From: Lepiota brunneoincarnata
Taxonomy: Eukaryota > Basidiomycota > Agaricomycetes > Agaricales > Agaricaceae
Assembly: GCA_023014365.1 (NCBI GenBank)
Contig: JAEBUN010000057.1
Location: 62,001 to 126,000 of the forward strand
Length of the DNA: 64,000 bases
Reading direction: 5' to 3'
Positions 34,321 through 44,852 of this stretch are shown here, piece by piece; within the stretch, counting starts at the first letter, position 1; each line of letters opens with the position of its first letter. Position numbers and translations under genes: made by a program. The notes beneath the pieces were generated by a model. That model was given only the letters and a program-made list of their open reading frames with translations. It did not search any database and was not told the DNA's origin.

Positions 34321-36562
34321 ATGCAGAGCTATCTTCTTCTTCTCGCCCTCGTTCAGGCGGCCGTCGGCGCGACGGTCGAGTCCGTTAAATCGGTCACCAT
34401 GAACGTTGTAAACGCAAAGATCTCCGCCGATGGTTTCAGCAGGAGTATGTCTTCTCTTTCATTCCACTTTAACCATCACAGGTACTGAGCAGAAGGATTC
34501 TAGGCACTGTCACTGCGGGTGGTGTGTATCCTAACCCACCGATCTTGGTCACCAAGGGCCAGACCCTTCGGGTCACCGTCAACAACCGTCTGGTGAGCAT
34601 TTTTAGAGGACTTCATTGAACGAAGGGGATCACTCATGTCTGAATGTAATGTAGACCGACCCCACTATGCGGCGTTCTACGGCCCTTAACCTCGATGGTA
34701 TCTTCTTTAGCAGCGCCAACGTGTTCATGGAGGGCGAACCCTTTATCGAAGCTTGCCCCATCGCCCCATCCAACTCCTTCGTCTATGAGGTTCCTCTTGG
34801 CGATCAGACCGGTACTTACTGGTACCACTCCGAGCTGGGCGTACAATACCTCGATGTAAGTATCAACAGCAGTCTGACGAGGACGCATTTTCCGACACAC
34901 CAGATAGGGATTCCGTGGACCGCTCATCATCTATGACCCTCTTGACCCCCAGAGGCGCTTGTATGACGTCGACGACGTCAACACCGTAAGTTGTACACAC
35001 TTGAAAATGTACTCCAACTCAAACACGTACTCCGGCAGATCATTCAAGTAGGTGATTGGTGGCACATTCCCACCCCGCCTCTGCTCGACAGCTACGTTGC
35101 AACTGGTATCATCCCAGTCTCCGACTCTGGCACCGTCAACGGTGTCGGTCGTTTCAATGGTGGACCTGCAGTTCCTTGGCCTGTCATCAATGTTGTCAAG
35201 GGCAAACGCTACCGATTCCGTATTATCAACGAGTCCGCTCGTAACGTCTTCACCGTCTCTCTTGATAACCACGATCTCAGTGAGTTACGATCAAGCTGGC
35301 TGCAGACTTTCTATGGTGCTAATGCAGACGCGTGTAGCGATCATTGCCGCTGATGGTGGGAATGTTGTCCCCCACACCGTCCAGAAGATTGAGATGCTCG
35401 CTGGCCAGCGTTACGATGTCGTTGTACGTGTTGTAGCTGCCTCTTTGGGTTACCAGGGTGTAACGAAATGGTATTCTTTGTAGGTCAATGCCAACCAGCC
35501 GGTTGCCAACTATTGGTTCAACGCTCCCTACGTCGGCGGTGACCCCGCCCGCAACCCTAACCGTGAGTTTTCCTCGTCCAGCGTCAGGACATTGGTTCTA
35601 AACAGAATGCAGAGAACGCCACCTTGGCGCGTGCTGTCTTCCGCTATGCGGGCGCTCCCAGAGCTGACCCGACTACGCCTATGACCCTCGGTCCTGACAC
35701 TGGCGCTCTTATTGAGGCTGATCTCCGCCCCCTCGTCCCCACCAAGGTCGAGGAACCTGATGTCCGCATCAGCTTAGATCTCGTCGTCGTACGTATGATT
35801 AGGACTAACATATCTGATGGATACTAAGGCATCTTGACAGACGGCTGGCAAGGCACAATGGAACATTAACGGCGTTTCCTATGTCGCGCCCAAGGTTCCC
35901 ACTCTCAACCAAGTCCTCGCCGGCGCTAACACCTTCAACACTACTGAGAACACGTTCGTCCTCCCGGCAGGCAAGACAGTAGAAATCACGTTCCCGCCCA
36001 CCGATGATGATGACGCTCACCCACTTCACATGCACGGCGTAAGTGATAGGATTCTTCGTCTTTTGCTCAAGAGTGGATTGTTGATTAGCTTTATCTCACT
36101 AGATGAAAGTTCAAGTCATTAAGTCTATGAGCTCCAATAATACCAACACCGTCAACCCAATCTCTCGTGATGTACGTAACCCTCCTAGCTACATTCCAGA
36201 GCTTCAAACTTAATTACTGCCAGACCGTCGGTGTCGGAGGCACTGGTACCACCATCCGCTTCAGGACCGACAAGACCGGTGAGTCCTCCCTCCTGCTTGA
36301 TACAAGAGTTGTAAGCCGAACATGATTCTGCCTCTGACTAGGCCCATGGGAATTCCACTGCCATATCTTCTGGCACAAGTTTGCGGGTCTCGCCACAGTC
36401 CAGATGGTTGACCCCGCTGCCACAAGGAAGAACGTCCACCCCAACGCTGAATGGCAACGTCTCTGCCCCATGTAGGTGTCCGCGAGCATATTCTTTGCTA
36501 ATTAGTTACTGACGAGGATGATGATCTACAGCTATGATGCTCTCCCAGCTGATCAACAGTGA
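34321..36562 (+). CDS. Laccase-like multicopper oxidase with lost trinuclear copper ligands
   Basis: Thirteen exons give 518 residues, the normal basidiomycete laccase length: 34321-34444, 34504-34592, 34655-34855, 34908-34985, 35039-35279, 35338-35423, 35484-35562, 35613-35788, 35841-36038, 36103-36171, 36224-36278, 36342-36471, 36532-36562. A signal peptide (MQSYLLLLALVQAAVGA) predicts secretion. Cupredoxin order and flanks are typical ('FRGPLIIYDP', 'GDWWHIPTP', 'GKRYRFRIIN'). However, the first copper motif HWHG reads NLDG (residues 83-86) and the second, HSH, reads HSE (129-131), with the nearby Cys of QYCD replaced by Leu. The third (HPLHMHG, 418-424) and fourth (HCHIFWH, 471-477) motifs are intact. 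The T1 site could therefore form, but T2 and T3 lack three of eight ligands, so oxygen reduction is unlikely. All exons stay in frame, which argues against simple decay. Confidence 0.88.
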
Positions 36563-37637
36563 TCGGCCGACTCTGTTCAGGGCTTCTATATATTCAATTA
36601 AATAAAATGTGAATCTTTTGTGGTGATAGTTCTCGCCCGTGTGTAAATTTGGGTCACAACATATATATTTTTGTTTCTGCTGATCCCTTCCTGCCAATCA
36701 TTGAAGCAGTCGAGGAGCGCCAAGGATTCGAAGTTGGGACAATAATGCATCATAGTGTGATCCATGCCATGTTATGCGTCACTATTTTTATTGATCACTG
36801 TATCATCAGACCCTTTCCCTAGGGTCCATCGATCAATCTCGGCACTACTCTTAACCATTCCTATGGTCCTCCGAGATAATCCGACTTCACAGTCCCACAC
36901 CCATGGGTTTGGTCTGGACAAATACGTACGGCTGGCGTGCGAAAATAAGGGAAGCCAGCCGTGGAATGTGGCTGCCCATAGACATGGTCGATAGAGCTCC
37001 AGTTTATGCACCTCGAGAGGAAACCGTTGCTATTACCAAGCCGGGACTACCTTGATTGGATCAGGATAGTCGGGTGCCTCCCTCACGCATCAGAGGTGAT
37101 TGTGTCAGAACTCGTGTCATGTAACGAAGTCATTCCGCACTACCTTCGAGGGGGTTTGTGTATTGATTGCAGTTCAAGGGGTACTAGGAACCAGGTCCTT
37201 TGATTATGTGACATCCGGCAAAATATAACATCCTATTTGGTATCATTGTACATGAAATCTAGAAGATATCAGTCATCCGTGGTTGAATCATATTGCTAAA
37301 TCATATGTGGATCAAGAAAAATGTGGGGCCAGATCTGGGCGGGGGTATGAATTGAGTGCAAGCTCATACCGTGCCGCAGGAGGACTAAAACAGTGTTTAA
37401 GCCATTTCCCACAAAAAAATATCTGCCCCACCAAACACGTTGTCGTCAGTGCAAGGGTGAGAAGGATATTCAGAAAATGACGTACTCTCCTTCGGCTCTG
37501 CATCGTAAGGAGTCGGGCATGTTAGGAAGCCGTGAAAGTCCAGGTCATGATGAAACAGTGCTCACCTGAAATGTGCTCGAGCCCACCCGGTTGGGTAACC
37601 CCCGAAATCCTAGAAACGTGGGTTATTCACCGACCCC
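36563..37637. other. Convergent intergenic region
   Basis: About 1.1 kb lies between the laccase-like gene and the 3' end of STAND gene 2. Only short frames without family features are present. I see nothing else. Confidence 0.4.
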
Positions 37638-39766
37638 TCAGTAGTAGGTGATTAAAAGCTCAACATATGGTACTGTTCCCCTAGCAATCTCGTCCACAAC
37701 ACCGATGAGTTTGTCGTCTGTGTCATATAATCGCTCCGCGCGTACAAGCTCACTCCCGTAGTTGCGTTGCATCTGTCTCCCCAGCGTTCACGGGTTGAGA
37801 ACTGGGTATGGGAAAAAGGGGAGCAGCACATACCAACAGGAAAAGACCAAGAAAAAATACATCGGAAAGGGATCTTGAAGTGAACGCCCAAGAATTAAAG
37901 TTGAAGCTGCGAAGTGCTTCGTGGATCGAATGGTCGTCCAAAGCCCCAACATCGATCGCCATAATGAGGTGATCCTGTGCCTCCTCCACAACCTCGATGC
38001 CGAGAATGATGTTACGGGAGAGCGGATAAGCGGGCCAGGGAAGGTGGGGCAAGATATATTGCAGCGGGTGTGATTTACAAGAAAAATGGGCAAGGGTGGC
38101 CATAGGAATGGTGGCAATAGCCAGATCTGAGCTTAGGATCCGCAAAGAACGCCCAACACTCCAAGTGGCAGTTCGACCTTTATCACAGAAAAATGGCCCG
38201 GAACGAGCCTTATCGGTAAGATAATCTGGGAACGAGGCATGTAAAAACCGGAGAGGCATATATTGCGCCTCGTCGGGTAGGGGCACGGAAAGCACAGAAT
38301 GAAGTTTGTCAAGAGCGCCGTAAAAGGCACTACGGCTTAGGCCTAGGTAATTCGAGGTGACCTGTGCAGGATGGGCTCTTGGGTTGGCGGCTCTCCATTC
38401 GGACTTGGTCAAGTAACACAAAAAATGGAGAATATTGAGGGAGACAGGCAATATATCGGCGGGAATGTCGGAGAGAATTTGTGTGTACAGGAGGTCAAGT
38501 GCGTACAAGGGGTTTTGAGGGCCAACAGCATGGGGTGGGGTGAGAACGTCGATTATATACTTCAGCTGGGTTTCATAGTCCGGATGTCGTGGGTCTCCTA
38601 TGAACCTGAGGACAGTTGAAGCAAACGCGAAAAGGCCTGACGAAGCACGAATGATCATGGAAAGGATTTGTTGCCCAGGCCAAATTCCATCGACATCAGC
38701 GCCATCGGCGCCCCTAGGTTTGGCGTGTATCCTCTTGAACCCCTCCCGAATATACAGAGCAACGTCCCTTCGGGATTCCTCCGAGTCAATGGGTAATTCC
38801 TCCCTCCAACATTGAATTTCGAAGTCTGATTGCGCCAGCAGACGCTTTAGATGTGGTTCCGGCCGGCTGCATATCATCCATAGAACGGGCAAAGACATCG
38901 TGGGGCCAATAGACTTGTTGATCATCTCGGCGATGTCGCACTGCGCACCCTCCCCCTCGCACTCATCTAACCCATCCAAAATGATGAGTATCTTGCGTTC
39001 CAGGGTCAATTTGGAGAGCGGCTCAACAATCAATTTTGTGAATTGTCTGTGAAGGGTCTTCTCCAGAAGCCTCGGTTCATCAGCCAACGCCTTCCCAACA
39101 AGCCTTTTGTACTTGGGATGCCGAACAGCGAGCTGATATGCGACTGTGACGAAAACGCGGGACGGATTATTTCTCTTGTGGGGTCTTGAGAAGAAAATTG
39201 CGGCACCCAATATACCGTTATCGTTACAGTATTCGGCAATTGTTTGGGCGACAGCCGATTTTCCGACCCCAGCAGGGCCATAGAGCCAGAGCATAGCACA
39301 TTGGCGCCCATCATTAGTCAGCCAAGTCTGAATATCGTGTGAGAGTCGTTTGCGAGTGCCTAGGCAACATCGAGGTGGGGGGTGGCGAGCAGACGAGTCC
39401 ATTTCCACTCCTGGGGTTACATGTTGAGACAGTACATCAAGAACTGAGTGTAGGATTAATGTCGGTTGGTCTAAGAGTCCCCATAAGACACACCTGTTTC
39501 GCCCAAGTCGGAGTTTCGGATCGTCACGGTATGGTTGTTGATCATAGTCGGGTTATTCATTACAAAATTTCTCGCTCGATAGAAGGAGCCAGGCGGAATA
39601 TCTGTGCGCGGTTTTGGGGTTAAGTTAGAAAATTCTCTCACCTATTCACGGAAAAATCACCAATTTTTTTGGGCGTCTCGATTTCTTGATTTATCGTGCA
39701 TATACTAGATCGTTTAGAACTCTTCCAGTCGCGCAAAATCCACGACTTGAGTTGTATCAAAGGCAT
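37638..39766 (-). CDS. STAND/NLR-like protein with N-terminal short motif and NACHT domain (gene 2)
   Basis: Four exons (39766-39661, 39601-39494, 39443-37834, 37772-37638) give 652 residues. Intron positions and phases (1, 1, 0) are the same as in gene 1 at 25370, showing a shared origin. It starts MPLIQLKSWILRDWKSS. Exon 2 encodes an Asn-rich hydrophobic segment (ARNFVMNNPTMINNHTVTIR) aligned with the gene 1 motif. NACHT follows: 'SSARHPPPRCCLGTR', Walker A GPAGVGKSAVAQTIAE, Walker B 'LIILDGLDECEGEG', 'LWMICSRPEPHLKR', and 'FLHASFPDYLTDKARSG'. The end 'GSELVRAERLYDTDDKLIG' matches the gene 1 end. There are no C-terminal ligand-sensing repeats. A hydrophobic patch (VFFLGLFLL) precedes the last intron. 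The reading frame can also run on unspliced to 37750, but the splice at 37833 uses a GTATGT donor and restores paralogue similarity. Confidence 0.85.
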
Positions 39767-39968
39767 GGGGATGGTGGTTGTAAGAACAGCGAGAAAACAC
39801 GAGTTCAGACGAACCTGTGCTTCCGGCATCTTTGTTGGCGCTTAAATCAACATCACAAAGATTGTGAGACCACTGGACCGTATCAGCGCCGACAGCATAA
39901 GCCAAATCGCGGTGTGGGCCACGAGCAAAATCGCTATCCTAGTATATCTTATTCTACCCAACGTCAGC

Positions 39969-42031
39969 TCACTGCTCCATCATCTCCTCAGCTCCTGCGC
40001 CGCCCTGTTCCAGTCCGCCACCACCTTGCTCGCGGTCCTTGCGCACAGCCTGTACGACATCATCCACGCGAAGAAGCATACGGGCGGCCTGGCATGTGAT
40101 CGATGAGGTGATGTGATTAACACACGAAAAGGATGTACCCACCTCGATAGCAGTTTTCAGCGTCTGGATCTTCACACTTGCCGACTCGTAGAGTCCGTAC
40201 TCTTTCATATCCACAATCTTACCAGTATCCCCGTTTACACCCCATGAGTTCTCCCCGTTCGCGTGCTTAGCCTGTGGTTATGTGGACTGAGTTCGAAGCT
40301 CAGCGGTCGTGTTCAAGTGTGGGACTCACCCTGAGTTCAGTCAAGACCCTGATTACATTGCCTCCGCTGTTCTGTACAAGTGTCCTTGGAATTACTTCCA
40401 TTGCGTCCGCCACGGCCCTATATGGCCACCCCTCCACACCGATAACAGTCCGCGCTTTAGCGTGTAGACCAACGCTGATGGCCATTTCAGTCGCGCCGCC
40501 CCCAGGTGCGAGCGTCGGATCGAAGACTACATTTCGTGCAACGGACATGGCGTCGGCGAGGTTGCGCTCGATCTCATTGAGAATATCCTTGGAGGGACCA
40601 CGAAGGAGAATTGTGCAGGCTTTTGGTGTCTTGCATTCCGTAAGGAAAGTAAAATATCTAGACAAGGTTAAAATTAGGATATCGCGGACATTCGCTCGAA
40701 CGACATACTCATCGCCAATTTTTTCGATATCGAACAGACCACATTTTGTTCCTACATCGGTTTCACGTAGATCTTCTACCCGATTGACGATTGTTGCACC
40801 GACAGCAAGGGCAATGCGGTTGTTATCTGATTTGCGAACTCGACGGATCGAGGTCACGTTATGTTGTACAAATACGTGTTGAGCCAGGTCTTGGGACAAG
40901 TTAGCTAATATGAAGGGAGTGATAGAACCTGAAGACATGCCGGAAATTCCTTTCTCGGTGAAAATGAGGTCGGGCTTGAACTCGAGAAGCTTGTAACATA
41001 GCGTCTTCACTTGTTCTTCCTCGATGACCTGAGCCCTCTCCCAATCTGTGTCTTTGGAGAACTCCATGTTCGTTTGGGATTCTCCTTTCTTGTACTCGAG
41101 TGGACAGTCAAGAAGGATGATACGGGGATTCCTGATTCGACGTCGCATGTTAGGATGTGTAATGTCTTTGTTAAGCATAACGCCATCAAGAACACGACTC
41201 TGCTCAATCTCTCCACCGGGAATCTTTTCTACTCGTGCATATCGCTTGATATCCACTGTCTTGATAGCTCCATCCTCCTGAGCGACTGTTCTCACTGCTC
41301 GCAGGGCAAGTTTGCACATGAGATCCGACCACCGGACGACGAATTTAGTCCCGATGGAGGTCTTAATGAGCTTGAGCATTTGCTCGTCGTCATTGACATC
41401 GATGGGAATCGATATCTGGTTGACAATTTTGAGTGCTTCTTTGAGGGCCTTATTGTACGCGGAGATGATGACGACGGGATGGATGTCGCGTTCAAGCTGT
41501 GATAGTGACTGAGCGAGAATCTCCCCAGCTAGGAATTTGTGAACGAGAAGTTCGTGCTAATGCGCCAAGAACGCACCAATAATAATCACGCTCGTTGTTC
41601 CATCACCACACTCCTCGTCCTGTGTTCGTGAAAGTTCAATCATATTCTTCGCGGCGGGATGTGCGACATCGATTTCCCGTAGAATGGCATTCCCGTCGTT
41701 TGTGAGTCTAGAATTCCCGGTCATTATGCAATCGGCACCTAGGTTTTGGCAACCTACAGGATACCACCCATCGGATCCAGAATCATCTTCAGCATGGCTT
41801 TTGGCCCAAGGCATGTCCGGATCACATCTGCTACAGTCTTTTTGTTGTTAGAAAGGCGGGCGATAGAGCTGAAAACGCAGATCGCTGACCTTGGCAGCCG
41901 TGATATTCGAGACCTGCGCCTTGCGCCCAGATTGGCGCTCGGGCGCCGTGTCTACCGATAAAGATCAGCTTACGCTTGCGATATCCGTAGTTGCACTTAC
42001 TCATGACGAAAACCGGGGTCTGTGAGGCCAT
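39969..42031 (-). CDS. cct3: T-complex protein 1 subunit gamma (CCT3)
   Basis: Nine exons (42031-42001, 41951-41890, 41837-41758, 41707-41577, 41528-40941, 40889-40709, 40657-40330, 40271-40143, 40088-39969) give 549 residues, normal for CCT3. It is one of eight subunits of the cytosolic chaperonin that folds actin, tubulin and other proteins with ATP. Support: '[20 protein letters not shown]', '[19 protein letters not shown]', the ATP-hydrolysis motif DGTTSV, '[20 protein letters not shown]', 'EYKKGESQT', '[20 protein letters not shown]', '[10 protein letters not shown]', and '[17 protein letters not shown]'. The intron at 40940-40890 is GC-AG: splicing it out restores the invariant GISDLAQH. 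The intron at 40708-40658 restores GDEYFTFL. It lies 202 bp upstream of STAND gene 2 on the same strand. Confidence 0.95.
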
Positions 42032-42753
42032 GGTGAAGGCTGTGAATAGTATCTACCAAATCTTTTCTGTGTAACGCGAACGCGATGAAGTGATGCGATG
42101 ACATAAGCAGCTTCCTCAGGGTGGACGGCGTCAGAGCCCTGAATATTAAATTTAAATCTTATTAAATTCGCTGAGCGGACTTACCATGGCGGTCTTCTCT
42201 CTCCGACCGCCCGCTGCAGGTTGTACATCGCACGAGGTGGCAGCAGGAAATTTTCAGCTTTGGTAAAACCCTCACTTGCCACATCAATGATCCTATATAC
42301 AAGGGAACCCTTAGCCGCCCAACTCACGCAAAGAGTGTTGATTGGATGTTCCGTACGGGGAAATCTTCATTTGTTGAAATCGGCGGAAACACGAGGCTAG
42401 GGGTATACTGGGAAGCAGAGGGCGAGGTCACACCCAGGCACACTGCACTACTTAAAGGACAAAAAAAAAACGAATTGCCGACAAAAGGAGAGGGGGTGAT
42501 GGTCCTAGCACAGGGGATGATGGTCCCAACGCAGGCGTTTCATGGATAGTCCGAAAACGGCACACCAATAATGTCCTTTCGTAAGTCGGAAGCCTTCATG
42601 GTATGTACAGTACATAAGCACAGGGGCGCTGCCACGTCCAGATCCCTCCTTATACCTAACCGAGCTCGGGTTCCCCGCCGTGGACTCTTCTCTCATCTTC
42701 TCTCATTCCCCAACAACCCCCCTCTAAGATACTCACCCCCCAGCTCGAGAGGT
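42032..42753. promoter_or_regulatory. Divergent intergenic region between cct3 and DUF6534-like gene
   Basis: About 720 bp. Short frames only. Nothing specific was recognised, and the promoters of both neighbours should lie here. Confidence 0.4.
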
Positions 42754-44852
42754 ATGGCACACGCTATCGTCGCGGCGACATTAGGTGCCCTACTCATAGG
42801 TGGTCTCCTTGCATCCATGTTCGTATTCTATTTTTGTCGTCGAAAGGTACTCAAGGTCGTCTCAGCCTCAGTGGGATGGTCGCGATTCAAGTCGTCATAT
42901 ACTTCAAACTTTACCCGGCTGACCATGTCAGGATCAAGGTGCTGGTAAGCATTTTTGTTCAGAAATCCTATTTAACACTCGATTAAGTGCTACGAAGGTT
43001 CTTGTCATATGGTGAGACACATTCTTGTTCACCAGCATCTCCTTGGCTTGAGGGCGCTATTAGGCTCCTGGACTGTTGCCATATCGCACTTGTGTGGACA
43101 GGACTGTGGGAGTACCTTATTGGCTACTTTGGTCGGGAAGAGCACATCGACTATATTCCTTGGTGAGCAATATGGCTACCCATTTCAAGTTTTTACTCAC
43201 ATATGGATGGCAGGGCGGTGTCTGTATGTGCATTGTCCGTTCCTGATCTTTCTCAAGTACATACTGAATGTTCTGTCTAGTCAACTGTGGCCGTTACGGT
43301 TCGTTTTCCGGTTCAGTATGCTGGAATGGGCAATGACCATATATACAGGGCGTTCTGACATTTGTCGTTCACTGGTATGTGTCCTTAAGGTCGGGAGAAC
43401 CCTCTTGCTGAAAAGAAACCAGTTTCTTCTCCCATCGCATTTTTATGCGTGCGTCCGTTCCAATCCCCTCTCAATATATCCAGTAACCATCAGCTTTTGG
43501 CCTACTAGTCAGCCGAAGAAATTGGTTCATTATTGGTCCCATTGTGCGTACTGCCCTGCCCTAGTCGCGAGCAGCAGTCTTCTAACCGTTATCGAAGCTT
43601 TTACTCGCCGTTTTACGACTAGGTTAGCTCTTTGGACTCACTCTTCTGATGCTGATAAACTGAGACTCCCCCATCATGGATTGTCAGTCTCGGCCAGTGG
43701 TAAGTCTTCCCATCCCACTGCCGGGCCTTACGCTGTCACGATGCTCATTAGTTCACGATTCATTTAGCTACGACTTCTCAGATGTCAGTAAATCTGTCTA
43801 CAGGCGCCTGTAGCCTCTCATAACTCCGATACTCATGTGAATGAATTCATCTACTAGGATCATGCTGAAGAGCCTACATGAGTTCAAGATCCGTTTCCAC
43901 GTTCGTGTCTGTCCTTCATATTCCGCTCTCAATTCTTACTCTACCCAATCAGTGGATGTTTACACTCGGCCTGGCTCTCTCGTCCATTGTTGATATTCTC
44001 ATCACTGGGTGCCTATTTGTCCTGTTGAAGACCAGTCGCACTGCCGATTTCAAGCACGTCCCTCTTCCCCACTCGAATTCGATGTCTAATTATCCATTTT
44101 CTCCATAGTCTCAATGCCGTGATCGATGCACTTATACGCTATGCTTTTGAGACGGGTTCTCTTACAACGTGCGTCTATCTCAGCGCCCCAACCTTGTTGA
44201 GCGGCAGGCTTCTAACCCAACTCATGACATCCTGACATTTCGTTTAATGATTTTACCAGTGCTGGGACAATCGTGTCAATGATTTGTGTACGTGTTCCTA
44301 CATCCCTGTCAGCTGCGCCCAAACTGATTTTTGCTTGGCAAAAACCATTACTTAACATTATGCAAACAGTGGTTGGCGATGCCATACAACCTTATATTTA
44401 TGGGACTTCATTTTGTGATCGCCAAGTGTGAGTTCCATTTTCATCTAAGCACACGTCCCCTCTTAGAACTTCCTTTCATGCGATTTACTCCCTCATCGCC
44501 CAACGTCTAAAATTTTCTGGCCATCATTTTGCCTCGTGGTACTAACCATATTCTCTCAATCCGGCCTCCTTGGCTTCTGATTCTAAACCCCGGACACGTT
44601 AATCAAAATTTTCCAGTCTACGCCAATTCTATCCTAGTCACGTAAGCCCCTTCTCCCCATACCTCCGCGACCTAAACTAAACCATACGTCAGCCTTAACA
44701 CCCGTCGGACCCTCCGCCGAGCCCAGTCCACTGTTAGCTCTCGTGAAGGTCCCGTCGGGATCCAGTTCCCTGACTCCCGGCGCGCAAGTCACTATCCCGT
44801 GAGACTCCCTTCTTTTCTTGTCCCAAGGAATACATCCCTCATCACGGAGTAG
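42754..44852 (+). CDS. DUF6534-like multi-span membrane protein
   Basis: The gene is cut into many small exons, not all of which I could join. It starts MAHAIVAATLGALLIGGLLAS. Further exons give 'IQVVIYFKLYPADH', 'RLLDCCHIALVWTGLWEYLI' then 'GYFG', 'STVAVTGVLTFVVHW', 'MFTLGLALSSIVDILITGCL', 'LLKTSRTA', 'VIDALIRYAFETGSLTT', 'MPYNLIFMGLHFVIAK', and 'VYANSILVTLNTRRTLR', followed by a Ser/Arg-rich tail to TAG at 44850-44852. This order and the late 'VYANS..LNTRR' segment are hallmarks of the agaricomycete DUF6534 family of seven-helix integral membrane proteins, whose function is unknown. No disabling lesion was confirmed; the segment around 43480-43860 was not resolved. Confidence 0.6.

Noticed and set aside
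35280..35340. Apparent frameshift in the laccase-like gene
   Set aside because: Using the acceptor at 35337 instead of the earlier AG gives a 58-nt intron and keeps the frame (NHDLTIIAADGG), so there is no lesion.
40658..40708. In-frame 17-residue insertion in CCT3 as a novel loop
   Set aside because: It is a 51-nt GT-AG intron; removal restores the conserved GDEYFTFLTE.
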